Part shown: positions 19,648 to 28,061 of the stretch, one piece after another
Position numbering within the stretch: position 1 is the stretch's first letter
Layout of the letters: each line of letters starts with the position of its first letter
Origin: Streptococcus pseudopneumoniae
Lineage (GTDB): Bacteria > Bacillota > Bacilli > Lactobacillales > Streptococcaceae
Reading direction: 5' to 3'
NCBI RefSeq assembly: GCF_001074155.1
Contig: NZ_JUUZ01000004.1
Span: 61,846 to 125,845, forward strand
DNA length: 64,000 nt
Notes under the pieces: model-generated
The model's database searches: none
Told to the model about the DNA's origin: nothing
The model's input: only the letters and a program-made list of their open reading frames with translations
Made by a program: the position numbers and the translations under genes

Positions 19648-19864
19648 TCGTCTTCTCCCATCCAGACTATACTGTCGGTTGTGGAATCTCACCACATCAG
19701 CTTGCGCTCGCGGACTTATTTGGCTAAGATATTTTAGATTTATCTAGACGTCGCAGTCGAAGATAATACTTAAAGTATATCGAGACAAGACAACGAAGAG
19801 AAAGCTAAAATAGCTAGTCAAATTTACCGCCGGTCGGGAATCACACCCTGCCCTGAAGACCCTC
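19648..19864 (-). ncRNA. FMN riboswitch (RFN element) of ribU
   Basis: Reading the minus strand from 19864, the conserved RFN blocks appear in order: TCTTCAGGGCAGGGTG, GATTCCCGACCGGCGGT, AAGTCCGCGAGCGCAAGC, TGATGTGGTGAGATTCCAC, CCGACAGTATAGTCTGGATG and GGAGAAG. FMN binding would shut off ribU. The element is about 217 nt because the variable arm between GGCGGT and AGTCCGCGAG is about 110 nt, longer than usual, and can itself form a long hairpin. Another 150 nt lie between the aptamer and ribU. No clear terminator is visible there. A CCAACTTCT segment could mask the TTGGAGG ribosome-binding site. Confidence 0.95.
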
Positions 19865-19866
19865 TA

Positions 19867-19895
19867 ATGATAACAAAAAAAGCTTGCAAGCGCAA
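19867..19895 (-). promoter_or_regulatory. ribU promoter overlapping the trmL terminator
   Basis: The minus strand has TTGCGC (19890-19895), a 17-base spacer and TATCAT (19867-19872). Initiation near 19860 would start the transcript exactly at the 5' end of the FMN aptamer. Confidence 0.55.
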
Positions 19896-19899
19896 GCAT
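19874..19899 (-). terminator. trmL terminator
   Basis: The stem GCTTGC / GCAAGC with a 4-base loop and a run of seven to eight T residues in the minus direction lies 19 bases after the trmL stop. Confidence 0.75.
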
Positions 19900-19917
19900 T
19901 TTATCTCTTATCAGTGT

Positions 19918-20421
19918 TTATTTCAACTTATCCGTTTCGTAAGTATGAACCAGTTCGAGACCCGCAAAATTTTGTTGACGAAGGGCCTCATAGACAATCA
20001 TACATACTGTATTGGATACATTGAGGCTACGAACATGTTCATCATTCATAGGAATTCTGAGAGCTTTTTCAGGATGTTCCCGCATAAATTCCTCAGGCAA
20101 ACCTTTATCTTCACGTCCAAAAAGAAAATAATGGTTTCCTTCTATCGTGAAGTCAGCATCTGAATAGACCTTTTCTGCAAACTTTGAAATCAAGTAGAGT
20201 TGACCATCCATTTTTTTCATAAATTCATCTAAACTATCATAAAAATAGATCTCAAGTTTGTCCCAATAGTCTAGCCCGGCTCGCTTCATTTTACGATCAT
20301 CAATCGGAAAGCCCATCGGTTTGATAATATGAAGGGGCGCATTCGTCGCCGCACAGGTTCGTGCAATATTTCCCGTATTTTGTGGAATTTGTGGTTCAAA
20401 CAATACAATATGATTGGCCAT
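19918..20421 (-). CDS. trmL: tRNA (cytidine/uridine-34-2'-O)-methyltransferase, SPOUT family
   Basis: This 167-residue TrmH/SpoU-like knotted methyltransferase has the N-terminal motif [14 protein letters not shown], the middle [12 protein letters not shown] and the C-terminal [18 protein letters not shown] that forms the SAM-binding knot. TrmL methylates the wobble ribose of tRNA-Leu. ATG 20421 was chosen because GAGGAAG lies 8 bases upstream. The in-frame codons up to 20460 fall in a terminator-like hairpin of the leader. Confidence 0.88.
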   Translation of the reverse strand: MANHIVLFEPQIPQNTGNIARTCAATNAPLHIIKPMGFPIDDRKMKRAGLDYWDKLEIYFYDSLDEFMKKMDGQLYLISKFAEKVYSDADFTIEGNHYFLFGREDKGLPEEFMREHPEKALRIPMNDEHVRSLNVSNTVCMIVYEALRQQNFAGLELVHTYETDKLK

Positions 20422-20546
20422 GCCTTGCTTCCTCTCACTAGTGCAAAAAAATAGCCACACTGCCCGGAGTCAAGCTCAGCAAACAGCGTGGTTAAGGCAT
20501 CGTTAACTTACCTCACAACAGGTTTGAAGTAAATCAGCGAAACTAC
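20422..20546 (-). ncRNA. Structured leader of trmL with terminator-like hairpin
   Basis: The predicted 125-nt leader on the minus strand contains three possible stems. The first is AAGTA...TACTT at its start. The second is GGTAAG...CTTAACC. The third is a large GC-rich hairpin CCACGCTG...CAGTGTGG with an inner GAG/CTC stem, followed by CTATTTTTTT. The last is a typical intrinsic terminator located before the RBS, so it probably acts as an attenuator. A relation to the Lactobacillales 23S-methyl RNA motif, which precedes a similar methyltransferase gene, is possible but unproven. Confidence 0.55.
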
Positions 20547-20552
20547 TTTTTT

Positions 20553-20580
20553 AGTATAACACTTTCAGCCTGATTGTCAA
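20553..20580 (-). promoter_or_regulatory. trmL promoter
   Basis: A perfect TTGACA (20575-20580), a 16-base spacer and an extended -10 TGTTATACT (hexamer 20553-20558) form a very strong promoter. This is unexpected for a modest housekeeping enzyme unless termination occurs in the leader. Confidence 0.8.
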
Positions 20581-20625
20581 TAGAAATGACTTGATTTTTT
20601 CATTTTTTTTACAAGCATATTTACA

Positions 20626-20645
20626 AAAGTTGAAATTTCAACTTT
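20626..20645. repeat. Perfect 20-bp palindrome between trmL and trkA
   Basis: AAAGTTGAAATTTCAACTTT is perfectly self-complementary. It lies upstream of both divergent genes (about 46 bases above the trmL -35), so it may be an operator. No T-run follows, so it is not a terminator. Confidence 0.6.
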
Positions 20646-20843
20646 CAGCAAGCAATATCATAGAATTTATATAGATTGAGAATTTTCGGAACAAGTTTTT
20701 CATAAACATATGATGTTTAAAGCAAAATATTTGTTCGAATTCCCCTAATCCCTTTATTAAAGAAGAAACAGTCGGTTGTTGAGTGCATTTTTTTCTAAAA
20801 AAAGGTATGATAAAGACATATTGAAAAAGTAGGTTAACTAACT

Positions 20844-22193
20844 ATGAAAATTATTCTTGTCGGAGGGGGAAAAGTAGGTTCTGCCCTCTGTCGTTCACTT
20901 GTTGCTGACAACCATGATGTTGTCTTAATTGAACAGAACGAAACTGTTCTAAAATACTTGACCAGCCGTTTTGATATTATGGGAATCGCAGGTAACGGAG
21001 CTGACTTTGCAATGTTAGAAGCAGCCAATGTTCAAGATTGTGATATTTTCATTGCCATGACTCAATACGACGAGGTCAATATGGTTTCGGCTGTTTTAGC
21101 CAAAAAAATGGGAGCAAAGGAAACCATTGTTCGTGTACGCAATCCTGAATATTCCAACCCTTACTTTAAAGAAAAAAATATTCTTGGATTTTCAGTCATT
21201 GTAAACCCAGAACTCCTAGCAGCTCGTGCTATCGCTAATATTATAGACTTCCCCAATGCTCTTTCTGTTGAGCGTTTTGCAGGCGGATTGGTCAGTTTGA
21301 TGGAATTTAAAGTTCGAAATAATAGCAATATTTGTCAGATGTCTATTGCAGATTTTCGTAAAAAGTTTGGTAATGTTATTGTCTGTGCTATCGAACGCGA
21401 CCACAAACTCATGATCCCTAGTGGAGATATGATTTTAGAAGATCAAGACCGTATCTTTGTGACAGGAAGTCGTGTCGATATGATGCTCTTCCACAACTAT
21501 ATCAAATCTCGAGTCGTTAAGAGTTTACTCATCATAGGAGCTGGGAAAATTGCATACTATCTCTTAGGTATGTTAAAAGACAGTCGTATCGATACCAAGG
21601 TTATTGAGGTCAATCCTGAAATAGCTGCCTTTTTCAGCGAAAAATTCCCTAAACTCTATATAGTCCAAGGTGATGGAACAACTAAGGACACCCTCTTAGA
21701 AGAAAGTGCACAAAACTATGATGCTGTTGCCACTTTGACAGGAGTCGACGAGGAAAATATCATTACCTCTATGTTCTTGGATAACATAGGTGTTCAGAAA
21801 AATATTACTAAGGTAAACCGAACAAGCCTATTGGAAATCATTCATGCGACAGATTTCTCAAGTATCATCACCCCTAAAACAATCGCTGTTGATACCATTA
21901 TGCACTTTATCCATGGTCGTGTAAATGCGCAATATTCTGACCTTCAAGCTATGCACCATCTAGCAAATGGACAGGTAGAAACTCTTCAATTCCTGATCAA
22001 GGAAGCCAATAAAATGACTGGCAAGCCTTTATCTCAATTGAAGCTCAAAAAGGATGTCTTGATTGCTGCTATTATCCGCAATGGAAAAACGATCTTCCCA
22101 ACAGGAGAAGACACACTCCAAGTCGGTGATAAGCTTGTGGTTATCACTTTGCTATCAAACATCACCAAGATTTATGATTTGTTAGAGAGGTAA
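20844..22193 (+). CDS. trkA: Trk-type potassium uptake regulatory subunit TrkA
   Basis: This 449-residue cytoplasmic protein has two RCK_N/RCK_C pairs. NAD-binding glycine motifs occur at residues 4-16 (ILVGGGKVGSALC) and again near 229 (LLIIGAGKIAYYL). TrkA_C domains end each half (e.g. LQVGDKLVVITL). It gates the TrkH channel encoded 3 bases downstream. A TATGAT -10 lies 30 bases before the ATG. The RBS is weak. Confidence 0.94.
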   Translation: MKIILVGGGKVGSALCRSLVADNHDVVLIEQNETVLKYLTSRFDIMGIAGNGADFAMLEAANVQDCDIFIAMTQYDEVNMVSAVLAKKMGAKETIVRVRNPEYSNPYFKEKNILGFSVIVNPELLAARAIANIIDFPNALSVERFAGGLVSLMEFKVRNNSNICQMSIADFRKKFGNVIVCAIERDHKLMIPSGDMILEDQDRIFVTGSRVDMMLFHNYIKSRVVKSLLIIGAGKIAYYLLGMLKDSRIDTKVIEVNPEIAAFFSEKFPKLYIVQGDGTTKDTLLEESAQNYDAVATLTGVDEENIITSMFLDNIGVQKNITKVNRTSLLEIIHATDFSSIITPKTIAVDTIMHFIHGRVNAQYSDLQAMHHLANGQVETLQFLIKEANKMTGKPLSQLKLKKDVLIAAIIRNGKTIFPTGEDTLQVGDKLVVITLLSNITKIYDLLER

Positions 22194-22196
22194 GCT

Positions 22197-23636
22197 ATGA
22201 ATAGAAGTATGGTACGCTTTCTTCTTGCAAAACTACTCTTGATTGAAGCTGGGTTACTTTTAGTTCCTGTTGGTATTGCTCTTTACTATCGAGAATCTAA
22301 TCAAGTTTTTACAGCTCTTTTCTCTACCATCGGGATTCTTGTTGTCCTAGGTCTACTCGGAATCATCAAAAAGCCTAAAAAACAACGTATCTATGCTAAA
22401 GAAGGAGTCTTAATTGTTGCCCTATGTTGGATCCTCTGGTCTTTCTTTGGCTCCCTTCCCTTTGTCTTTTCAGGTCAAATCCCCAATTTTATCGATGCCT
22501 TCTTCGAAACTAGTTCCGGCTTCACTACTACGGGAGCAACTATCTTAAATGACGTTTCTGTCTTAAGCCGTTCTCTTCTATTTTGGAGAAGTTTCACCCA
22601 CCTCATCGGAGGTATGGGGGTGCTAGTTTTTGCCCTAGCTATTATGGACAATGCTAAAAACAGCCACTTAGAGGTTATGAAGGCCGAGGTCCCTGGACCA
22701 GTATTTGGTAAGGTTGTGTCTAAGCTAAAAAATACAGCACAAATCCTCTACATCCTGTATCTAGCAATGTTCGCCCTCTTTGTAGTGATTTATTATCTTG
22801 CCGGTATGCCACTCTACGATAGTTTTGTTATCGCTATGGGAACTGCTGGGACTGGTGGTTTCACGGTTTACAATGATGGAATCGCCCACTATAATAGTTC
22901 TCTCATTACCTATCTGACGAGTGTTGGGGTCTTGATGTTTGGTGTCAATTTCAACCTCTACTACTATCTCATGCTTCGTCGAGTCAAGGAATTCTTTTTC
23001 GATGAGGAGCTTCGTGCTTATCTCTTGATTGTCGTTGTTTCTACCGGCTTAATTACTCTCAATACACTCCACCTTTATAGTGGCGTTTCACAAAGTTTTG
23101 AGATGGCCTTCTTCCAAGTCTCTAATATCATTACGACAACTGGTTTTGGTTACGGAAACATAACCAATTGTCCTTTGTTTTCTCAGTATATCCTACTGAT
23201 GCTGATGGCGATTGGTGGTTCTGCTGGATCTACTGCTGGTGGTCTCAAAGTGATGCGTGGAGTTATTCTAGCTAAAATTGCTAAAAATCAATTTTTGTCT
23301 ACCATATCCCCTCACCGTGTTTTAACTCTCCATGTTAACCAAACGGTAATTGATAAGGACACCCAACACAAGATTCTCAAGTACTTTGTAGTTTACGTCA
23401 TGATTCTACTCAGCTTAATTTTCATTATCAGTTTAGATGCTGACAATTTAATGATTGTTACGAGTGCCGTTTTCAGTTGCTTTAACAATATCGGCCCAAT
23501 TCTCGGAACAACTGCAAGTTTCTCAATTTTTAGTCCATTTTCAAAACTCCTCCTATCCTTTGCAATGATTGCAGGACGTCTTGAAATTTATCCAATCATA
23601 TTACTCTTTATGAAGCGAACCTGGTCTAAGCGTTAG
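22197..23636 (+). CDS. trkH: Trk-type potassium transporter membrane subunit TrkH
   Basis: This 479-residue membrane protein has the four P-loop filter segments of the Trk/Ktr family: SSGFTTTGAT, GTAGTGGFTVYN, TTTGFGYGNI and CFNNIGPILGTT. Together with TrkA it imports K+. It is in one operon with trkA, and a terminator follows at 23658-23687. Confidence 0.95.
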   Translation: MNRSMVRFLLAKLLLIEAGLLLVPVGIALYYRESNQVFTALFSTIGILVVLGLLGIIKKPKKQRIYAKEGVLIVALCWILWSFFGSLPFVFSGQIPNFIDAFFETSSGFTTTGATILNDVSVLSRSLLFWRSFTHLIGGMGVLVFALAIMDNAKNSHLEVMKAEVPGPVFGKVVSKLKNTAQILYILYLAMFALFVVIYYLAGMPLYDSFVIAMGTAGTGGFTVYNDGIAHYNSSLITYLTSVGVLMFGVNFNLYYYLMLRRVKEFFFDEELRAYLLIVVVSTGLITLNTLHLYSGVSQSFEMAFFQVSNIITTTGFGYGNITNCPLFSQYILLMLMAIGGSAGSTAGGLKVMRGVILAKIAKNQFLSTISPHRVLTLHVNQTVIDKDTQHKILKYFVVYVMILLSLIFIISLDADNLMIVTSAVFSCFNNIGPILGTTASFSIFSPFSKLLLSFAMIAGRLEIYPIILLFMKRTWSKR

Positions 23637-23657
23637 CAATGTTATTATCAAAAAGCA

Positions 23658-23687
23658 CATCCTTCAAAAAATGAGGGATGTTTTTTT
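23658..23687 (+). terminator. trkAH terminator
   Basis: The stem CATCCTTCA / TGAGGGATG (one G-T pair) with a 5-base loop is followed by seven T residues. Confidence 0.85.
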
Positions 23688-23800
23688 CTGTTGATAAGAT
23701 TTTTAAAAGACAGTTGAGAGTCAAAAAATAACACTTGGGAAAAAGATAATTTTTCATGAATCATTTTAGTTATAATTTTAAAAAAACGTAGGGGTTTTAT

Positions 23801-24427
23801 ATGGAAAAAATGAACAAATCAATCCAACTTCTTTTATTGATTTCCTTGGTCTACTTAGGCTGCTGTAGTTGCTTAGTTTGGCCTGGTATTGCTTTAACAC
23901 TCAAACAATCCTGCTTTTACTTTTTACTCCTCTTAATGTTATTAGCAGGTATCTGTACATTTATCCACTATCTTTCAGGACATGATCACGTGAATAGTCA
24001 GCTACACAATCGTAGTCGATCCTTCTTTTTATTGTATAGCAGCATGGTTATCATTAACGTTGCTGGAGTATGTTTTATTTTATTTGAAAGCATAAGCACT
24101 GACACTCTACTACAAAAAGAAATCGTTGACTTGTTACTCATCTCTTTCTTTTTCCTTTTCGGACTTGATATTGCTACCTTTCTGCCGTTAAACAAATGGA
24201 GAAAATTACCAACTCATAAAAAGACAGGCAGGCTAACAACCCTTATCTTTCTTAGTTTATTTTTTCTGCACAATCCTTTAACCATATTTTCTGTCAGTTT
24301 TTATATCCTTTTGGGAGTCAGCTTTCTAAACTTTTTATTTCCTAAAACCTTAAGACAAGATTTATCTTTCTATAGTCATTTAATTCGAAACATCTTACTT
24401 ATTTTATCTACGCTTATGTTCTGGTAA
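23801..24427 (+). CDS. Polytopic membrane protein of unknown function
   Basis: This 208-residue, highly hydrophobic protein has about six predicted transmembrane helices separated by short basic loops (HNRSRS, NKWRKLPTHKKTGR). No catalytic motif or known family was recognised. The start at 23801 is preceded by AGGGG. A TATAAT lies about 25 bases upstream. It is flanked by the trk operon and a CPBP protease gene but has its own apparent transcription unit. Confidence 0.7.
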   Translation: MEKMNKSIQLLLLISLVYLGCCSCLVWPGIALTLKQSCFYFLLLLMLLAGICTFIHYLSGHDHVNSQLHNRSRSFFLLYSSMVIINVAGVCFILFESISTDTLLQKEIVDLLLISFFFLFGLDIATFLPLNKWRKLPTHKKTGRLTTLIFLSLFFLHNPLTIFSVSFYILLGVSFLNFLFPKTLRQDLSFYSHLIRNILLILSTLMFW

Positions 24428-24487
24428 TTAATAGAATTCCTATCCAAAGTATGCTATAATGAAATAAATTTTTTAGGAGATATATGA

Positions 24488-25192
24488 ATGAATTTTTTTA
24501 AAGATTATCGTAAACGATTGATTTGGCTAGGAATCTTTCTTGTGGCAATGGCCCTATCACAAGTTCCTATCGTGACTTTAATGTTACTTCAAAAAACTCA
24601 ACTTGGATCTATCTGGTCATCTCTAATAGTGGGGCTTGTCTCTACCGCTATTGTTACACTCTTTTTATATGGTGCTCACAAAAGTAAGTTATTAATCCTA
24701 AAATCAAAACTCTTTACTATTAATGACGCCCCTCGAATCGCTCTTAGTTATGTAGCCATTGTCGCAGGAAATATGATTGGTGCGATTTGGTTACAACTTC
24801 TGAAGCAAACAACTACTTCGAATCAAGAGGTTATCAATAGCATCATGTCAGAAAGCTCACTAATTTCCAGCATTTTCGTGGTTGCAATAGTGGCACCTAT
24901 TTGTGAGGAAGTTATCTGTCGAGGTATCATCCCTACTAAACTCTTCGAAGGATACGAGAAAATTGGATATATTTTCGGTTGGTTTCTCTTCACTATAGCC
25001 CATATACCAAATAATCTTCCTTCTTTCTTGATCTATGGCTGGATGTCTGCAGTACTAACTTGGACTGCTTATCGCACCAAACGACTAGAAATGTCTATCT
25101 TACTCCATTTAGTAATTAATGGAGTCAGCATTCTATTGCTTATCCTCCTTACATTCCTTATCAAGGTTGTTGGTATAGATGCTTTTCAATAA
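24488..25192 (+). CDS. CPBP family intramembrane metalloprotease
   Basis: This 234-residue membrane protein has the CAAX/Abi (CPBP) motifs: EEVICRGI (EExxxR), the following HIPNN segment and a third conserved histidine in LLHLVINGVS. Family members are intramembrane proteases, and in lactic acid bacteria some serve in bacteriocin immunity. ATG 24488 has AGGAG 8 bases upstream. An out-of-frame ATG at 24484 gives only a five-codon ORF. TGCTATAAT upstream is an extended -10. Confidence 0.87.
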   Translation: MNFFKDYRKRLIWLGIFLVAMALSQVPIVTLMLLQKTQLGSIWSSLIVGLVSTAIVTLFLYGAHKSKLLILKSKLFTINDAPRIALSYVAIVAGNMIGAIWLQLLKQTTTSNQEVINSIMSESSLISSIFVVAIVAPICEEVICRGIIPTKLFEGYEKIGYIFGWFLFTIAHIPNNLPSFLIYGWMSAVLTWTAYRTKRLEMSILLHLVINGVSILLLILLTFLIKVVGIDAFQ

Positions 25193-25224
25193 ATGAAGGT
25201 TCCACTACTAATATAATTTAAAAT

Positions 25225-25262
25225 AAAAAGACTAGAAATCTATCTAATTTCTAGTCTTTTTT
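25225..25262 (+). terminator. Terminator of the CPBP gene
   Basis: A 15-base perfect stem (AAAAAGACTAGAAAT / ATTTCTAGTCTTTTT) with a 7-base loop and T-run, 32 bases after the stop codon. Confidence 0.9.
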
Positions 25263-25319
25263 GTCTATTCAAGAACGAAACACGAATTAAGTGTGAGAAG
25301 TGGCAACACGGAGTTAGTA

Positions 25320-25573
25320 AAGCAGGTAGCTAGACTGCTTCCTTTCTGTTACGACGGCAAAACCCACGAACCGATACCATTCGTGGGTTTTACCTAGTGA
25401 AGCGTTTAGGTAAACACTCTTAGCGCTTAGTGTTTAGTGTTTAGTGTTTATTAGATTACGACACTTAGTTTTACAAATCGATTTCATTTGTAAAACTAAG
25501 TTAGTGAGGCAGTTAGGCAAGTCTTATAGGACTTGCCGTAGTCTACTTAAATTGCTTTGCAATCAAGTAGACT
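25320..25573. repeat. Array of six consecutive perfect-stem hairpins
   Basis: This non-coding stretch contains six separate inverted repeats. They are AAGCAG/CTGCTT (25320-25340), AAAACCCACGAA/TTCGTGGGTTTT (25359-25391), TAAACACT/AGTGTTTA (25411-25436), a 16-bp stem starting ACTTAGTTTTAC (25463-25501), GGCAAGTC/GACTTGCC (25516-25537) and AGTCTACTT/AAGTAGACT with an inner ATTGC/GCAAT stem (25540-25573). Between the third and fourth lies a triplicated 7-mer TTAGTGT (25427-25447). No ORF or protein motif is visible. It sits between the convergent CPBP and prfC genes and ends 7 bases from the prfC stop. Function unknown. Confidence 0.8.
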
Positions 25574-25580
25574 TACTGAA

Positions 25581-27125
25581 TCACATCTTTTCTTCCAACT
25601 CCACATCTGGATACTTGTCGGCAAACCAGCGGAGGGCAAAGTCGTTTTCGAAAAGGAAGACTGGTTGGTCAAAGCGGTCCTTAGCCAAGATATTTCGGCT
25701 TGAAGACATACGTTCATCTAAATCTTCTGGTTTAATCCAACGAACTGTCTTTTTACCCATTGGAGTCATGACAACTTCAGCGTTATACTCGCCTTCCATA
25801 CGGTGTTTAAAGACTTCGAACTGGAGTTGTCCAACAGCACCTAGCATATACTCACCTGTTTGGTAATTCTTATAAAGCTGGATGGCTCCTTCTTGTACCA
25901 ACTGTTCCATTCCCTTGTGGAAGGATTTTTGTTTCATAACGTTCTTAGGTGAAACCTTCATGAAAATCTCAGGCGTGAAGGTTGGTAGTGGTTCAAACTC
26001 AAACTTGTTTTTCCCAACAGTTAACGTATCTCCAACCTGGTAGGTACCTGTATCATAAACCCCAATAATATCTCCAGCTACGGCATTAGTTACATTTTCA
26101 CGACTTTCCGCCATAAATTGGGTGACATTAGAAAGTTTAGCTCCCTTACCAGTACGAGGCAAATTGATACTCATACCGCGCTCAAATTCACCCGATACAA
26201 TACGAACAAATGCGATACGGTCACGGTGTCGAGGGTCCATGTTGGCTTGAATTTTAAAGACAAAACCTGAGAAATCCTTATCATAAGGGTCGACAAGTTC
26301 ACCGTCTGTTTTCTTGTGTCCATGAGGTTCTGGAGCAAACTTGAGGAAAGTTTCAAGGAAGGTCTGCACCCCAAAATTAGTCAAGGCCGAACCAAAGAAG
26401 ACTGGTGTCAAATCACCTGCAAGAATGGCTTCCTCTGAGAATTCATTTCCTGCTTCATTCAAAAGCTCAATATCATCTTTCACTTGTTCATAGAAAGGGT
26501 TGCTAGCAAAGAGTTTATCGCCATCTTCTAGGCTGGCAAAACGTTCATCCCCTTTGTAGAGTTCCAAACGTTGGTTATAGAGGTCGTAGAGCCCCTCAAA
26601 GGCTTTCCCCATCCCGATCGGCCAGTTCATTGGATAACTTGCAATACCCAAGACTTCTTCCAATTCTTGCAAGAGATCTAGTGGTTCACGACCGTCACGG
26701 TCCAGCTTGTTCATAAAGGTAAAGACTGGAATCCCGCGGTGTTTGACAACCTCAAACAATTTCTTGGTTTGGGCCTCGATACCCTTGGCAGAGTCTACTA
26801 CCATGACCGCAGCATCCACCGCCATCAAGGTACGATAGGTATCTTCTGAAAAGTCCTCGTGTCCTGGAGTGTCTAGGATGTTTACCCGTTTCCCATCGTA
26901 GTCAAACTGCATAACAGATGACGTGACTGAAATCCCACGTTGTTTCTCGATATCCATCCAGTCTGACTTAGCAAAGTTTCCTGTTTTCTTCCCTTTTACA
27001 GTACCTGCCTCACGAATCTCTCCCCCAAAATAGAGCAATTGCTCAGTAATGGTTGTTTTCCCCGCGTCCGGGTGAGAGATGATGGCAAAGGTACGGCGTT
27101 TCTTAATTTCTTCTTGAATACTCAT
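25581..27125 (-). CDS. prfC: Peptide chain release factor 3
   Basis: This 514-residue translational GTPase recycles RF1/RF2 after termination. G motifs are G1 SHPDAGKTT (17-25), G2 region RGISVTSS, G3 DTPGHEDF and G4 NKLDRD. RF3-specific C-terminal domains follow. ATG 27125 is preceded by an AG-rich RBS region. It has its own promoter at 27213-27241 and a leader of about 80 nt. It is convergent with the CPBP gene across the hairpin array. Confidence 0.97.
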   Translation of the reverse strand: MSIQEEIKKRRTFAIISHPDAGKTTITEQLLYFGGEIREAGTVKGKKTGNFAKSDWMDIEKQRGISVTSSVMQFDYDGKRVNILDTPGHEDFSEDTYRTLMAVDAAVMVVDSAKGIEAQTKKLFEVVKHRGIPVFTFMNKLDRDGREPLDLLQELEEVLGIASYPMNWPIGMGKAFEGLYDLYNQRLELYKGDERFASLEDGDKLFASNPFYEQVKDDIELLNEAGNEFSEEAILAGDLTPVFFGSALTNFGVQTFLETFLKFAPEPHGHKKTDGELVDPYDKDFSGFVFKIQANMDPRHRDRIAFVRIVSGEFERGMSINLPRTGKGAKLSNVTQFMAESRENVTNAVAGDIIGVYDTGTYQVGDTLTVGKNKFEFEPLPTFTPEIFMKVSPKNVMKQKSFHKGMEQLVQEGAIQLYKNYQTGEYMLGAVGQLQFEVFKHRMEGEYNAEVVMTPMGKKTVRWIKPEDLDERMSSSRNILAKDRFDQPVFLFENDFALRWFADKYPDVELEEKM

Positions 27126-27212
27126 AAGTTCTCTTTCTTTCTACTTTTTTAATTATTTTAATTTATAATCACTCTTTATTACATCGGACCCTAACATTCC
27201 TTTCAACACTCC

Positions 27213-27241
27213 ATTATATCGGATTTTAGAGAGTTTTTCAA
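27213..27241 (-). promoter_or_regulatory. prfC promoter
   Basis: The minus strand has TTGAAA (27236-27241), a 17-base spacer and TATAAT (27213-27218). Confidence 0.8.
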
Positions 27242-27254
27242 TTGCTTACACAAG

Positions 27255-27282
27255 AAAAAGCAGGTCAAGATACTTGACCTGC
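27255..27282 (-). terminator. Terminator after the YwaF-family pair
   Basis: A perfect 10-base stem GCAGGTCAAG / CTTGACCTGC with a 3-base loop and TTTTT in the minus direction. Confidence 0.9.
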
Positions 27283-27334
27283 TCATAAGATTCTTTTATT
27301 CAATATTTATTTTGTATCGCTAGTTACAATCTCT

Positions 27335-28027
27335 TCAAAATTTAATTTTTTCTAGAGCAATTTTCTTTTCCCAACGTTTTTTAAACAAGATATCAAAGAG
27401 TACTAGGGCTGCAGATAGAATGATTGAAACCATAAGATACTTGAACCATAAAGGAGCGTTAGGGATAAAAGGCGTGGCATTCAAAAGTCCGTAATTACCA
27501 CCCGTTACTTGATTGACACCTACCAAGAATAGATTGAGAATAAAAGTGTAGGCAATAATTCGATACTTTTTAAGTAAGATTTTATCGTAATGATTCATGA
27601 GATAAACCAGTGAATTAACCAAAAGAGCGTAATGCCCAATCAAGAATGAAAAGCTAGTGATATGTGGGAAATCATAAGGATCAAAGACTGGATAACCCAA
27701 GGCAAATACTGCTCCACTGGCTCCCAAAAGTGCAAAATACTGCTTGATCTTCCATTTGTCAGGTAAGAATACAACAGCGAACATGGCCAAACGGCAATGG
27801 TAAAGAGGCAGGCTGTTCGAAAATGGAATGCTAAAACCTATATACCAAGTATAAAGAGCTATCAATTGCGCTATTTGAATCCACTTAAACAATCGAACAA
27901 ATTTGGGATTTTTGTAGTAAGTAAGAGAAGCATAAATAGACAAGGCAAGAAGGCCTATCATAACTCCATACCAAAAAATCGGAATAGGCGGTGGCGTCGT
28001 TTGGGTTCTTGTAATAAAATGATGCAT
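27335..28027 (-). CDS. YwaF/TIGR02206 family integral membrane protein, copy 2
   Basis: This 230-residue protein has about six transmembrane helices and the family signature LPLYHCRLAMF with the downstream KQYFALLGASGAVFALGYPVFDPYDFPH and TGGNYGLLN. Function unknown. It is paralogous to the gene immediately upstream, sharing the LP-YH-R-AM, KQYFAL, YPVF-P-FPH and NxxTGGNYG blocks. The RBS AAGGAG lies before ATG 28027. It is 34 bases downstream of its paralogue and probably co-transcribed with it. Confidence 0.8.
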   Translation of the reverse strand: MHHFITRTQTTPPPIPIFWYGVMIGLLALSIYASLTYYKNPKFVRLFKWIQIAQLIALYTWYIGFSIPFSNSLPLYHCRLAMFAVVFLPDKWKIKQYFALLGASGAVFALGYPVFDPYDFPHITSFSFLIGHYALLVNSLVYLMNHYDKILLKKYRIIAYTFILNLFLVGVNQVTGGNYGLLNATPFIPNAPLWFKYLMVSIILSAALVLFDILFKKRWEKKIALEKIKF

Positions 28028-28061
28028 AAAGTCTCCTTAAGGTAACGAATTCAGTTGTATA

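Noticed and set aside
25427..25447. Possible CRISPR-like repeat
   Set aside because: The 7-mer copies are directly adjacent with no spacers, and no cas genes are present.
25581..27125. prfC as a tetracycline-resistance (TetM-like) ribosomal protection gene
   Set aside because: The length of 514 residues and the motif set fit RF3. TetM-type proteins are about 640 residues with an EF-G domain order.
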